The notes under the pieces were generated by a model. It was not told the DNA's origin. It saw only the letters and a list, made by a program, of their open reading frames with translations, and searched no databases. A DNA stretch of 64,000 nt from an uncultured Ruminococcus sp. (GTDB lineage Bacteria > Bacillota > Clostridia > Oscillospirales > Ruminococcaceae). The stretch's first letter is position 1. Each line of letters opens with the position of its first letter. Below are positions 32,180 through 41,321 of this stretch, in pieces. The stretch is taken from assembly GCA_900539835.1 (NCBI GenBank), contig UQDR01000003.1, forward strand, positions 58,967 to 122,966, read 5' to 3'. The position numbers were made by a program, and so were the translations under genes.

Positions 32180-33535
32180 ATGAAAATGGCAGTTAAAACC
32201 CCTGTAAATGATTATATAAGTGAATATGAAAAAAGCGGTTTTTCAAGGTTTCATATGCCCGGACATAAGGGGAAATTTCTGCATGGCTTGGAAAACAGGG
32301 ATATTACTGAAATAAAGGGTGCGGATTATTTATATGAAGCTGAGGGGATCATTGCTGAAAGCGAGAGACTGACGGCTGAACTTTTCGGCTCCGGAAAGAC
32401 CCTTTATTCTACTGAAGGTTCAAGTCTTTCTATAAAGACCATGCTGGGAATAATTAGATTGTGCCGCAAAAACAGAGAAGAAAGAATGACTGTTGCCGCA
32501 CCGAGAAATGTCCACAAGGCATTTATTGACGGATGCTGTCTGCTGGATATTGATGTGGCTTGGGTTTATCCAAAGCAGTTATCGGCACAGCTTTGTTCAA
32601 GCAGTATTACTGCGGAGGATATCAGGCGGACTATAGAAAAAACGGACAGGATTCCTGACGCAGTATATATTACATCGCCTGATTATTTGGGAAACATGGC
32701 TGATATAAGCGGAATTTCTGAGGTTTGCGGAGAATATGGAATTCCGTTTTTGGTGGATAATGCTCACGGGGCTTATCTCAAGTTTCTTGACAGGTCTTTG
32801 CATCCGTTGGATTTGGGTGCGGATATGTGCGCTGATTCGGCACATAAGACTCTGCCTGTATACACAGGGGGCGGATATCTTCACATTTCAAAGAATGCGC
32901 CGAAGGAATGGTTCTCATCTGCAAAAGAAATAATGTCCATTTTTGCCTCTACCAGTCCGTCTTATTTAATAATGGGTTCTCTTGATAAATGCTGCGGGGA
33001 GCTTCAGGAGGAGCTTCCTGACAAAATCAGAAGCTGTGCGGTCAGGGTAAGGAAATCGGCAGATGTAATAGCATCTTTCGGTTGGGATATTTGCAATAAT
33101 GAGCCGTTAAAGCTGACAATATTTTCAGAGAAAAGCGGTTACAGCGGAGATGAATTAGCTGAGCTTTTGAGAAAATATAAAATTGAATGCGAATACAGCG
33201 ACCCAAGCTGTGTTGTGCTGATGTGTTCTCCTTATAATGATGAAGTGGATTTTAAGCGTCTGGAAAGTGCGTTTGGTGAGATACCAATATTAAATGCAAA
33301 GGATATTTTAACGGAAGAGGACATACCTGAAGCAAAGGTTAGAATGCCTATCAGAGAAGCTTATTTTTCAAGCCATAAGCGAATTCCTACAGAGCAGGCA
33401 GCGGGGAGAATTTGCGCAAGGGCGGCGGTATCATGTCAGCCGTCAATTCCTATAGTTGTTCCCGGCGAGGAAATAACAGGGGATATTATGAAAATTCTGA
33501 AAAGGTATAGCATTTTTTATGTTGATGTGATATAA
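32180..33535 (+). CDS. Orn/Lys/Arg decarboxylase-family PLP enzyme
   Basis: 451 residues. Fold-type I PLP enzyme with FHMPGHKG near the N-terminus, STEGSS for cofactor phosphate, VDNAHGAYL (Asp/His stacking with the ring), and the PLP lysine in DSAHKTLP. This layout matches the shorter SpeA/Cad-type decarboxylases of Firmicutes (about 450-490 residues), which make agmatine, cadaverine or putrescine. The substrate cannot be set. The start at 32180 has GAGG 5 bases upstream. Confidence 0.87.
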   Translation: MKMAVKTPVNDYISEYEKSGFSRFHMPGHKGKFLHGLENRDITEIKGADYLYEAEGIIAESERLTAELFGSGKTLYSTEGSSLSIKTMLGIIRLCRKNREERMTVAAPRNVHKAFIDGCCLLDIDVAWVYPKQLSAQLCSSSITAEDIRRTIEKTDRIPDAVYITSPDYLGNMADISGISEVCGEYGIPFLVDNAHGAYLKFLDRSLHPLDLGADMCADSAHKTLPVYTGGGYLHISKNAPKEWFSSAKEIMSIFASTSPSYLIMGSLDKCCGELQEELPDKIRSCAVRVRKSADVIASFGWDICNNEPLKLTIFSEKSGYSGDELAELLRKYKIECEYSDPSCVVLMCSPYNDEVDFKRLESAFGEIPILNAKDILTEEDIPEAKVRMPIREAYFSSHKRIPTEQAAGRICARAAVSCQPSIPIVVPGEEITGDIMKILKRYSIFYVDVI

Positions 33536-33629
33536 TATAAGCAAATCAGATTTAGCAGAATAAATAACAGACATTATAACTTAGGCAAGGATGTCACCTG
33601 CCTCTTTAGGCGGCGGGTTCCATATTGTT

Positions 33630-33710
33630 ATCAGCAGGAGATACAATCTCCTGCTTGATGACCGCATTGCAAAGCAATGCGCTTGCCACGATGAATGACG
33701 GGGCAAGCCC
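33630..33710. repeat. Cluster of short palindromes
   Basis: Perfect palindromes AGCAGGAGAT/ATCTCCTGCT (33633-33655), GCATTGC/GCAATGC (33664-33680) and GCTTGCC/GGCAAGC across 33681-33708. The rest of the 33536-33733 gap shows no gene. Style resembles the palindrome cluster at 34.75 kb. Confidence 0.6.
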
Positions 33711-33733
33711 ATTATTGAATTTAGGAGTTTTAA

Positions 33734-34300
33734 ATGAATAAAATCTTTATAGGTCTTTTTTTCGTTTCTATTAATTTTCATCTTGATATCGGCTCAGTGA
33801 GAATCGGACTGGCACCTGATTTCATAGGTTATATATTAATATTCTTGGGCATGAGAGAGCTTGAGGGTCTGAGCGGTCATTTGGCTGACAATAAAAAGAT
33901 TTGTATTCCTGCGGCGGTTTTCAGCGGGATATTATATAGTCTTGACCTGACGGGGCTGTCGGCAGTAGGGGAAGAAATAGACCTTAAATTCGGTGTTTTA
34001 TTATTATGTGAGATTATAATCAGCATAATATCCCTGAAGGTTCTTTATAACATAGTAAAAGGAATTGAGGATATTGAACATCGGTTTTTGTATAATCTGA
34101 ATTATGAAAAGCTTATTTTTATATGGAAAGCAATTTCAGCGGCAGTTATTATAACCTATGTTTGCCTGATTTTTGTTTCGTCGCTGGCTTTATTTGCAGC
34201 AATAGCAAATTTAATATTAACAATAATTCTTCTTTATCAATTTAATATTACAAGAAAGAGATATTTTGTGATTGTCAATCAACAGGAGGTCAACCAATGA
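33734..34300 (+). CDS. Hypothetical membrane protein
   Basis: 188 residues with about five hydrophobic segments (residues 3-12, 25-38, 55-75, 88-105, 133-175) and short polar loops, no signal peptide. Family not recognised. The stop overlaps the start of the c-di-AMP receptor gene by 4 bases, so the two are translated together; that coupling hints at a shared, perhaps osmotic or cell-envelope, role but nothing more can be said. Confidence 0.75.
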   Translation: MNKIFIGLFFVSINFHLDIGSVRIGLAPDFIGYILIFLGMRELEGLSGHLADNKKICIPAAVFSGILYSLDLTGLSAVGEEIDLKFGVLLLCEIIISIISLKVLYNIVKGIEDIEHRFLYNLNYEKLIFIWKAISAAVIITYVCLIFVSSLALFAAIANLILTIILLYQFNITRKRYFVIVNQQEVNQ

Positions 34301-34620
34301 AACTTGTATATGCCATAGTGAATAATGATGATACTTATGCTGTATCTAAGGGGCTTCTGAAAAACGGTATCAGAGCCACAAAGCTTTCGTCAACCGGCGG
34401 ATTTCTTATGTCGGGAAACACGACTTTTATGATTTGCTGTGAGGACAAACAGGTAGACGATGTTATAGAAGTATGCAAAAAGCATTCACGAAAGAGGAAG
34501 CAGTTTGTGCCGTCTTCTTCTGTTATGGAACAGGAAGTGGGTGCGTCATATCCTGTTGAGGTCACTATTGGCGGTGCAACGATTTTTGTTACGGACATTG
34601 AACGCTTTGAAAAGGTATAG
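34297..34620 (+). CDS. Cyclic-di-AMP receptor (DarA/PstA-like, DUF970)
   Basis: 107 residues, PII-like fold. The motif KLSSTGGFLMSGNTTFMI (residues about 29-46) is the c-di-AMP binding region of the DarA/PstA family; the length fits (about 109). Such trimeric proteins bind c-di-AMP in the cytoplasm, their partners being mostly unknown. RBS CAGGAGG precedes the ATG. A repeat begins at the very base after the TAG stop. Confidence 0.92.
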   Translation: MKLVYAIVNNDDTYAVSKGLLKNGIRATKLSSTGGFLMSGNTTFMICCEDKQVDDVIEVCKKHSRKRKQFVPSSSVMEQEVGASYPVEVTIGGATIFVTDIERFEKV

Positions 34621-34732
34621 GTGCTCGGCGCACGGGGTCTTAGCGCAGACGGCGCATATCACGATATCAGTTCGTGGTGATTTATAGTTCGACCCCGCTG
34701 TGGTGAGTTTGCAAAATTGATGTAGGGGCAGA
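34621..34732 (+). repeat. Dispersed structured repeat, copy A
   Basis: About 112 bases sharing roughly 85 percent identity by eye with 46574-46688. It can fold with an outer helix CACGGGGTC/GACCCCG-TGTG and an inner helix ATCACGA/TCGTG-TGAT. Both copies begin exactly at the base after a plus-strand stop codon. Confidence 0.7.
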
Positions 34733-34754
34733 CTTTATTTACATAAAATTAAAA

Positions 34755-34980
34755 TTTAGGTCAACCCTTTTTAAAGGGTTGCAGGGGTCAAGGGGACAGA
34801 GTCCCTTGCCGCTGTCCGCAGACAGCGGAATTCCCTTTAACGTCAAGAGCTCGGCATAGGTGTGAATAGCCTCACCTTTGGTGAGGCGAAAAAATAGTCC
34901 TTTCGGACTATTTTTAAACGGGGCATGAGAATGTTTCCGAAGGAAACTTCCAATTTTGCAAAGCAAAATTTCCCTGCTGA
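34755..34980. repeat. Dense cluster of small palindromes
   Basis: Successive hairpins: CAACCC/GGGTTG, CGCTGTC/GACAGCG, GCCTCACC/GGTGAGGC, AAATAGTCC/GGACTATTT, GTTTCC/GGAAAC and AATTTTGC/GCAAAATT. No credible gene is present in 34621-35227. This resembles inserted intergenic mosaic repeats of clostridia. Confidence 0.65.
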
Positions 34981-35029
34981 TAGAGGGCTGCCCCTATAAT
35001 ATAAACTTTAATTTTATATTGTAGGAACG

Positions 35030-35130
35030 CACCTCAGCGCAGCTGAGTTTGTCCTCGACAGCCCGACTTTAATGCATAGTGTGGTAGGTTTATAAAACCG
35101 ATGTAGGGGACGGCTTTACATCGACCCGTA
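35030..35130 (+). repeat. Degenerate relative of the dispersed repeat, copy C
   Basis: The tail GTGTGGTAGGTTTATAAAAC followed by CGATGTAGGGGACGG parallels GTGGTGAGTTTGCAAAATTG and TGTAGGGGCAGAC at the end of copy A. The first part differs. Confidence 0.45.
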
Positions 35131-35227
35131 TGATTGGCTTAGGCAAGATATGACATTGCACCGAATCTATATAGAATTTGGCTGTTGATAAATCGGCATT
35201 AAAAACAAAGGAGTTATAGTTAATATA

Positions 35228-36217
35228 ATGAGCGTGAAGTTATATTCAAACGAACCGGTGAAAAGGCTTATAAAGTCCATGATTTCCAAGGAACGGGAAC
35301 CGCATTCCATTGTGATAACAGGAGAGCGGGGTCAGGGAAAAAAGGCTTTGGCGAAATATATTGCGGCATCGCTTTTATGCGAAACCGGACAGGGTGAGCC
35401 TTGCGGTGAATGCAAGTCTTGCAGAATGCTTGAAAGGGGCGGACACCCGGATTTTATCGCTGCTAAGCCCAATGATAACGGAAACTATCAGGTGGATGTA
35501 ATAAGAGAGCTGGTTTCAGACGCTGTTATAAAGCCAAATGAGGGAAAATTTAAGGTATATCTGATTGCCGATTTAGACAGGTCCTCAAACACATCAGTTC
35601 AGGTTCAGAACATACTTTTAAAGCTGATAGAAGAACCGCCTGAACACTGTATTATAATTTTGACGGCAGCGGCAAAGGAAATTTTTCTTGAAACGGTTAT
35701 TTCAAGGGTTTTATGCTTGAATGCTTTGCCATGCAATGATGAGGAATGCAGGACTTATCTTGAAGAAAAGTATGGGCAAAACGGTGGATATACTTTTGAG
35801 GACATAAAAAACGCTGCGGCTTTCGGCGGCGGAAACATTGGAAGAAGCATTGAATTTCTTGAGGACAAATCTGCGGCTTCGGCGATGGATATTGCAAAGC
35901 TTAGCGCTGAGGCTGTTTATAACGGAAGTGAATATGATCTTTTGAAGGCTTTTTTTATAGCTGACGGAAAGAAGGCGATATTCCGCAGGGCGCTTGAATT
36001 GCTTGAAGAGGCGTTCAGGGACGCTTGTGTTTTAAGGCTTGGTCTTAACAAAACTGTGGGATGTATGCCGGAGATATCGGCGAGGCTTGCCGGGCGGTTC
36101 AGCATTGACAGCTGTCGGGAGATATATGAGCTTTTGGGAGATTACATTAACAGAATTGATGCAAATGCAAATCTTACGCTGGCGATGAACAGTCTTGCGG
36201 CAAGATTTTTTAAATAA
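35228..36217 (+). CDS. holB: DNA polymerase III subunit delta'
   Basis: 329 residues. The clamp-loader AAA+ fold shows a modified Walker A (GERGQGKKA, without the usual Thr/Ser), a zinc knuckle CGECKSC with an earlier Cys, and LLKLIEEPPEHCIIILTA followed by VISRVL (sensor 1 and SRC-like region). Delta' is the non-ATPase stator of the clamp loader. The next gene is ricT, a frequent neighbour of holB in Firmicutes (yaaT next to holB in Bacillus), which supports the call. Confidence 0.92.
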   Translation: MSVKLYSNEPVKRLIKSMISKEREPHSIVITGERGQGKKALAKYIAASLLCETGQGEPCGECKSCRMLERGGHPDFIAAKPNDNGNYQVDVIRELVSDAVIKPNEGKFKVYLIADLDRSSNTSVQVQNILLKLIEEPPEHCIIILTAAAKEIFLETVISRVLCLNALPCNDEECRTYLEEKYGQNGGYTFEDIKNAAAFGGGNIGRSIEFLEDKSAASAMDIAKLSAEAVYNGSEYDLLKAFFIADGKKAIFRRALELLEEAFRDACVLRLGLNKTVGCMPEISARLAGRFSIDSCREIYELLGDYINRIDANANLTLAMNSLAARFFK

Positions 36218-36249
36218 ATTTTCGGTTTTAATGAAAGGAAAACATATTT

Positions 36250-37113
36250 ATGGTTAAAATAATAGGAGTAAGATTTAAAAGCATAGGAAAGATATATTAC
36301 TTTGATCCAAACGGGCTTGACATTAAGCTTGGTGACAGCGTAATTGTTGAAACTGCCAGAGGCATTGAATGCGGAGAGGTGGTTATTGATGACAGGGAGA
36401 TTGATGAAAACGAATTTACGTCGCCCATAAAGCCTGTTATAAGGATAGCTACAGCTCAGGATTTTGATGTTATTGAAAAAAACAAGAAAAAAGAGCAGGA
36501 CGCTTTTAAAATCTGTGAAGAAAAGATTGAAAAGCATGGTCTTAAGATGAATCTTATTGATGTTGAATGCACATTTGACAACAACAAGATGCTTTTTTAT
36601 TTCACTGCTGAAAACAGGGTTGATTTCAGGGAACTTGTCAAGGATCTGGCGGCAGTTTTCCGCACGAGAATTGAACTGAGGCAGATCGGTGTAAGGGATG
36701 AGGCTAAGAAGTTAGGCGGTCTTGGAATATGCGGTCAGCCGTTTTGCTGTTCACGATTTTTGGGTGAATTTCAGCCTGTTTCTATTAAAATGGCTAAGGA
36801 ACAATCACTTTCGCTTAATCCGACAAAGATTTCGGGAACCTGCGGAAGGCTTATGTGCTGTTTAAAATATGAACAGGAAAGCTATGAGGAGCTTTTAAAG
36901 GTTACTCCCAAGGTTGGGGCTGTTGTTAAGACTGCGGACGGCAGGGGAATTGTAGAAGATGTAAATCTGCTTACCGGCAAGCTCAGGGTAAAAATGGACA
37001 AGACTGACGCTGTTGCAACTCTTGACAAGGGTGATGTTGAGGTTATAAAAGACGCTGTTATCAGAGTTGACAAGGATGAAATCAAGGCTTTAAAAGGACT
37101 TGAAGACAAGTAG
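36250..37113 (+). CDS. ricT: PSP1-domain protein RicT (YaaT)
   Basis: 287 residues. PSP1 domain with GIECGEVV, RIELRQIGVRDEAKKLGGLG and cysteines in GICGQPFCCSRFL and GTCGRLMCCLKYE, which in Bacillus RicT contribute to Fe-S cluster binding of the RicAFT complex. That complex modulates RNase Y activity and sporulation/biofilm pathways. The order holB-ricT matches Bacillus. It starts 33 bases after holB. Confidence 0.92.
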   Translation: MVKIIGVRFKSIGKIYYFDPNGLDIKLGDSVIVETARGIECGEVVIDDREIDENEFTSPIKPVIRIATAQDFDVIEKNKKKEQDAFKICEEKIEKHGLKMNLIDVECTFDNNKMLFYFTAENRVDFRELVKDLAAVFRTRIELRQIGVRDEAKKLGGLGICGQPFCCSRFLGEFQPVSIKMAKEQSLSLNPTKISGTCGRLMCCLKYEQESYEELLKVTPKVGAVVKTADGRGIVEDVNLLTGKLRVKMDKTDAVATLDKGDVEVIKDAVIRVDKDEIKALKGLEDK

Positions 37114-37219
37114 TCCTCGGTGGGTGCAATTCACGCATACAGGTTTTATGACAATAGTAAGTTTGTATTAGCTGGGTTAGGGTTAATAATATGATATATG
37201 AATTTTTCGGAGGGGTTTT

Positions 37220-37843
37220 ATGCCGTCGGCAACTGTACATTTGAAAATTGCATATATGATGAAGGGCGAGCTGGGCATAAAAAACGAAGCTGAGTTTCTA
37301 ATGGGTGCTATTGCTCCTGACGCAGTAAACCTGGAGGGATATGCTTCAGAGCAAGAAAGATATTCAGCTCACATTCGTTCAAAGGATTATGGCAGATGGA
37401 AAGAGAATATCAGAAATTTTTATAATGATATAAAATACAATTTTTCAGGGGACGATGATTTTCTTAAGGGATATATTTTTCATCTATACACAGACATTGC
37501 ATGGGATGAGGCGGTTCAGCCGTTTTTATTTGATTTTTTAAAAAGTCAGGGGTATTCCCAAGAGCAATTTAAGGAACAGAAATGGCGGGAGCTTTTTCGG
37601 CTGAATTATATGCTGTCAAAACAGGATTGGTACGGCGAAGTCATATTAAAGCTTACGGATGCGATATGCTATGGTATGGCAGGGGTATCTGCTGAACTTA
37701 TGGAGAGATACAGGGATTATATTATCGGCGGATATGAAAGGGATAAGATGATCAGTGAAACTCCTGAATTTTTAAATGAAAGCTTTATTCTTGCTGCGGC
37801 ATTAAAGGCTTCAGAATATTTTAATGATTTAATTATAAAATAA
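37220..37843 (+). CDS. Zinc-dependent phospholipase C-like protein
   Basis: 207 residues. The N-terminus MPSATVHLKIAYMM and GAIAPDAVNLEG, with later HIRSKDYGRW and FHLYTDIAWDEAV, match the clostridial Zn-dependent PLC-like family in which His and Asp residues hold metal ions. No signal peptide is seen, so it is cytoplasmic and unlikely to be a toxin. Substrate unknown. It lies downstream of ricT and ends in a bidirectional terminator. Confidence 0.75.
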   Translation: MPSATVHLKIAYMMKGELGIKNEAEFLMGAIAPDAVNLEGYASEQERYSAHIRSKDYGRWKENIRNFYNDIKYNFSGDDDFLKGYIFHLYTDIAWDEAVQPFLFDFLKSQGYSQEQFKEQKWRELFRLNYMLSKQDWYGEVILKLTDAICYGMAGVSAELMERYRDYIIGGYERDKMISETPEFLNESFILAAALKASEYFNDLIIK

Positions 37844-37870
37844 AAAAGACTGCGGTTTGCAGTCTTTTTT
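37842..37870. terminator. Bidirectional terminator between convergent genes
   Basis: Stem AAAAAAGACTGC / GCAGTCTTTTTT with loop GGTTT serves the rightward PLC-like gene and the leftward mazF gene. Confidence 0.9.
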
Positions 37871-38232
37871 TATAGATTATTATTTAAGCCGAATGAAATT
37901 GAGAGAGCTGAATCTACGGCATTCATGGATCCTGTGTCAAGTTCGCCCATGCGTTCTTTAAGGCGTTTTTTGTCCAATGTACGAATTTGTTCCAACAGGA
38001 CGATGGAGTCCTTAGCAAGTCCGCAGCTTCCGCCGCCGACCTCAATATGTGTAGGTAGCTTGGCTTTTTCTCTTTGGCTTGTTATTGCGGCGGCTATTAC
38101 TGTTGGGGAATGCTTATTGCCAACGTCGTTCTGGACTATGAGCACAGGCCGCATTCCGCCTTGTTCCGAGCCGACCACAGGACTTAGGTCTGCGTAATAT
38201 ATTTCACCTCTGTGTACTGTCACCCTGAACAC
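37870..38232 (-). CDS. mazF: MazF/EndoA-type endoribonuclease toxin, no adjacent antitoxin
   Basis: 120 residues. RGEIYYADLSPVVGSEQGGM, RPVLIVQNDVGNKHSPTVI and ILLEQIRTLDKKRLKE closely match Bacillus NdoA/MazF, which cuts mRNA at UACAU-type sites. Conserved Arg and Thr of the active pocket (RP, SPT) are present. No MazE-like gene precedes it; the upstream 127 bases hold no ORF. In Firmicutes the partner usually overlaps or adjoins upstream, so this appears to be an orphan or has its antitoxin elsewhere. Confidence 0.9.
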   Translation of the reverse strand: MFRVTVHRGEIYYADLSPVVGSEQGGMRPVLIVQNDVGNKHSPTVIAAAITSQREKAKLPTHIEVGGGSCGLAKDSIVLLEQIRTLDKKRLKERMGELDTGSMNAVDSALSISFGLNNNL

Positions 38233-38359
38233 TCCTATCTAAGTTTTTCTTACACCTATTATTACCCATACTGAAAAAAATAATCAGAGGCAATAAAATT
38301 TCTGTACGCTTAGTGCAGGGTTGTTTTATTATATGTTGAAAGCATGGATCATGTTACTG

Positions 38360-38905
38360 TCAGAGGTTAGATTTTATTTTTGTTCTTTCTTGATGTCTTT
38401 TAACAATAATTTTATAAATTAATATACCAATCAAAACACCGAGGGTATTGGCGATTATATCATCGGTTTCAAGCTCGCCTAATTTCCCAATTAGCTGTAT
38501 TATTTCAATAAGCATAGATGATGAAAAGCCAATAAGCATAGTTGTTTTTTCTTTGTTCTTCCTTTTTAACAGACATGGGATAAGAACTCCCAATGGTAAA
38601 AACAAAGCCATATTAAATACAAATTCAGCGATACTTGAGTCCTGCGGCATAAAAAAACTGCTTAGGGGTATAAGGTTATATATTCTTGTTTGCTGAGGTG
38701 TTCTCATTAGCAATGTTGACACAATAACGTTATATGAATAAATATATAAAATTATGGCGATAATTTTTTGGCTGAACTTATACTTGGATTTTTTCAGCAA
38801 CAAAAAAATAGGGACTGACAAAATTAAAAATAAAATCAGAAGCTTTAGGTTCCAATAGGGCAGACGGGTATTTAAAATTCTGAAAAGTCGTTTGATAATT
38901 TTCAT
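38360..38905 (-). CDS. VanZ-family membrane protein
   Basis: 181 residues with five hydrophobic segments. The NLIPLSSFF block, the FNMALFLPLG block and the C-terminal SMLIEIIQL...ELETDDIIANTLGVLIG pattern identify VanZ. VanZ-like proteins alter teicoplanin susceptibility in some hosts, but most chromosomal members have unknown roles. It is a single gene between mazF and the DUF3783 gene. Confidence 0.85.
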   Translation of the reverse strand: MKIIKRLFRILNTRLPYWNLKLLILFLILSVPIFLLLKKSKYKFSQKIIAIILYIYSYNVIVSTLLMRTPQQTRIYNLIPLSSFFMPQDSSIAEFVFNMALFLPLGVLIPCLLKRKNKEKTTMLIGFSSSMLIEIIQLIGKLGELETDDIIANTLGVLIGILIYKIIVKRHQERTKIKSNL

Positions 38906-39041
38906 TTTTTCACCTTATTTCTAAATGGGAAGATTGATGAATTTGTTAAATTTAAAATAGTATATCACTCTGATATTTAAAAGTCAATGTCATAAATATT
39001 CAGATTTTACAGATGAAAATGGATATTAAAATTTTATGGAC

Positions 39042-39070
39042 TTGAATATAGGTGATAAAAATAGTATAAT
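39042..39070 (+). promoter_or_regulatory. Promoter of the DUF3783-EamA genes
   Basis: TTGAAT (39042-39047), 17-base spacer, TATAAT (39065-39070), 37 bases before the start codon at 39108. Confidence 0.65.
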
Positions 39071-39107
39071 AATATAGTTATTAATGGGTAATGAAAGGAA
39101 TGGAAAA

Positions 39108-39503
39108 ATGAAATCTCGTATTATTGCTGCACCTCAGCAGGTTTTAAGCTATGGATTAGATGAAACACAATGTATGATACTTGATGCTATAGTGAAAGGT
39201 GTTGGGATTGAACACAAGGTTATAGCTAAGGAAAAGGCAAATGAAAAGGTTGGTTATTTATGTGGTTTTAAGGGCTTTTCAAAGACAGGGGGAGATTGCG
39301 GGAATCCTCCTGAAAAGCAATGTCTTATATTTTCGGGAATTCAGAGAAAGAGTATTGACAGGCTTTTAAGTGAGCTGAGAGCCAGCAGCCTTAACATTCC
39401 GTTAAAGGCTATGGTGACGCCTTCAAATCAGAGCTGGGCTTTAAAGGATTTAATTGACGAGCTTGAAAAAGAACATAAGATGATGACGAGGGGACAGGCA
39501 TAG
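39108..39503 (+). CDS. DUF3783-like protein
   Basis: 131 residues from the ATG at 39108, chosen because GAAAGGA lies 9-10 bases upstream; an upstream in-frame ATG (39084) lacks one. The C-terminal part (IFSGIQRKSIDRLLSELRAS, then NIPLKAMVTPSNQSWALKDL) matches DUF3783, a clostridial domain of unknown function. The middle has three cysteines. It is followed after 3 bases by the EamA transporter gene, so both share the promoter at 39042. Confidence 0.8.
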   Translation: MKSRIIAAPQQVLSYGLDETQCMILDAIVKGVGIEHKVIAKEKANEKVGYLCGFKGFSKTGGDCGNPPEKQCLIFSGIQRKSIDRLLSELRASSLNIPLKAMVTPSNQSWALKDLIDELEKEHKMMTRGQA

Positions 39504-39506
39504 AAA

Positions 39507-40388
39507 ATGACCGGACAGAAAAAATATTTAGGAATAATTTATATTATATTATCTGCATTCTGCTTTGCATTTATGAATGCATTTGTAAGGCTTGCAGGAG
39601 GTCTTCCGTCGACTCAGAAAAGCTTTTTCAGAAACCTTGTGGCGCTTATTTTTGCCGGCATAATACTTGCAAAAAACGGGATACCGTTTAAATGCCAAAG
39701 AAGGTCTAACATCCCTGCATTATTAGTCAGGGCGGGAATAGGCACGTTAGGTATACTATGCAATTTCTATGCGATTGATCATCTTGTATTGGCTGATGCA
39801 TCAATGCTGAACAAGATGTCGCCTTTTTTTGTTATCATATTTTCTTTCTTATTTTTAAAGGAAAGGCTGACGTTTTTTCAGGGGGCAGCGGTATTTACGG
39901 CATTTATAGGAAGCTTATTCATAATAAAGCCTACGTTTTCAAATGTTGATATAATTCCTGCGTTTTTAGGGCTGTTGGGAGGAATTTCAGCAGGAGCGGC
40001 ATACACAGCGGTAAGATATTTAGGACAGCACGGTGAAAAGAATCCGTTTATTGTTGCATTTTTTTCAGGATTTTCGTGCGTTGTTACGCTGCCGTTTTTA
40101 ATATTTGATTTTCACCCTATGACGCTAAATCAGCTTTTATCGCTTTTAGGAGCAGGTCTTGCGGCTGCAGGCGGACAATTTTCCATAACTGCGGCATATA
40201 CAAAGGCGCCGGCAAAAGAGATTTCGGTTTATGATTATTCACAGATAATATTTGCGGCTATGCTAGGATTTTTCCTTTTCGGGGACATTCCTGATGGTTA
40301 CAGCATTTTAGGATATGTCATAATTATTGCTATGGCTGTGCTGATGTTTTTCTACAACAATGTATGGAAAAAACAGCTAAAGGCGTGA
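39507..40388 (+). CDS. EamA/DMT-family transporter
   Basis: 293 residues with ten predicted membrane helices in two EamA repeats (about 8-135 and 150-288). Repeat-specific features are PFFVIIFSFLFLKERL and AAMLGFFLFGDIPDG, where an E or D sits after the helix in each half. DMT proteins export or import small metabolites; the substrate is unknown. It is co-transcribed with the DUF3783 gene. Confidence 0.9.
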   Translation: MTGQKKYLGIIYIILSAFCFAFMNAFVRLAGGLPSTQKSFFRNLVALIFAGIILAKNGIPFKCQRRSNIPALLVRAGIGTLGILCNFYAIDHLVLADASMLNKMSPFFVIIFSFLFLKERLTFFQGAAVFTAFIGSLFIIKPTFSNVDIIPAFLGLLGGISAGAAYTAVRYLGQHGEKNPFIVAFFSGFSCVVTLPFLIFDFHPMTLNQLLSLLGAGLAAAGGQFSITAAYTKAPAKEISVYDYSQIIFAAMLGFFLFGDIPDGYSILGYVIIIAMAVLMFFYNNVWKKQLKA

Positions 40389-40480
40389 TGGTCATACAGA
40401 AACATATACAGCAATTTATCGGGGCAAACCTTTCTGAAGAAAGGCTCTTCCCCGTACCCCTTTCCAAAGACTTCTGATTC

Positions 40481-40519
40481 AAAAATCCCAATAGGGCTAT
40501 AAGCCCTATTGGGATTTTT
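40481..40519. terminator. Long perfect bidirectional terminator
   Basis: Perfect 18-bp stem AAAAATCCCAATAGGGCT / AGCCCTATTGGGATTTTT with loop ATA. It follows EamA and faces the leftward DUF4364 gene. Palindromic scraps (AACCCTTTTTCAAAAGGGTT) lie at about 40555-40575. Confidence 0.85.
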
Positions 40520-40633
40520 GCGTTAAAAGTTTTAGGAAGGGAGTTTGAGGGATAACCCTTTTTCAAAAGGGTTTCCCGCAATAAGCTACTATTTATACTT
40601 CTATGTGACTGTCACACTTTTAGTTGTATTTTT

Positions 40634-41236
40634 TTATATATTTTCGTCCTGTTCGCTTATGCTGGGTACATATTCTTCATTTTCAATGATATAGTCCATG
40701 ACCTTACAATAAAAGTCCGTTGGATTCATCATGATTTTTGATTTGACATACTCAGCTTGTCCCAAGTCGGGGGCAAACATTGTAAGATCCATTAGTGTCA
40801 GGTCGTTATCCATACATTTGCAATGCACAGAATAGCCTTTTTCAAGCTCGGTTATTTCAAAGGTAACATCCCTTTGATTTTTAAGCTTTGCAAAAAATCT
40901 CAGTCCGGCGGCATATATTCTATCCCTTACACTTTTGCTAACCAGCTTTTTAAAGCTGAGTGCACCCTCTTTTCCTTTTTCAGTGAGGACATAATAATTT
41001 GTTCCGTCAATTTCCTTAAGCTCAATAGTTTCACTTCTGAGCATTTCATTTACTGCTTCGGAAAACAGAAAGTAATTTACTATTCCGTCACCTGTGGCAA
41101 TTTCAGTAAGCTGATTGGGTGTAACCGGACGGTCGATCTGATGAAGAAAATATGCAAGTAAAATTTTAACCTCATACTGGTCGGTAGGATTTAATATATC
41201 CGGGGTTACGCTGTTTATATAACTGTTTTCTATCAA
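40634..41236 (-). CDS. DUF4364 family protein (winged-helix-like)
   Basis: 200 residues. An N-terminal winged helix (VKILLAYFLHQIDRPVTPNQ, then VNYFLFSEAVNEMLRSETIE) is followed by a beta-rich C-terminal domain ending in acidic residues, as in DUF4364, which is widespread in clostridia. It is presumed to bind DNA, but its target is unknown. It stands alone downstream of the shikimate operon. Confidence 0.85.
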   Translation of the reverse strand: MIENSYINSVTPDILNPTDQYEVKILLAYFLHQIDRPVTPNQLTEIATGDGIVNYFLFSEAVNEMLRSETIELKEIDGTNYYVLTEKGKEGALSFKKLVSKSVRDRIYAAGLRFFAKLKNQRDVTFEITELEKGYSVHCKCMDNDLTLMDLTMFAPDLGQAEYVKSKIMMNPTDFYCKVMDYIIENEEYVPSISEQDENI

Positions 41237-41321
41237 GTTTTTTTACCTCGTTTTTTTATTCGGCACCGGAAGTCCTATGGTGCAGACTTTTAATTGTCAG
41301 ATTCGTTTTCCGATGCCGGCG

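Noticed and set aside
34739..34966. 75-aa minus-strand ORF in the palindrome cluster
   Set aside because: It is made of inverted repeats, lacks a ribosome site and translates hairpins.
36142..36537. 131-aa minus-strand ORF over holB and ricT
   Set aside because: Antisense to two well-supported genes.
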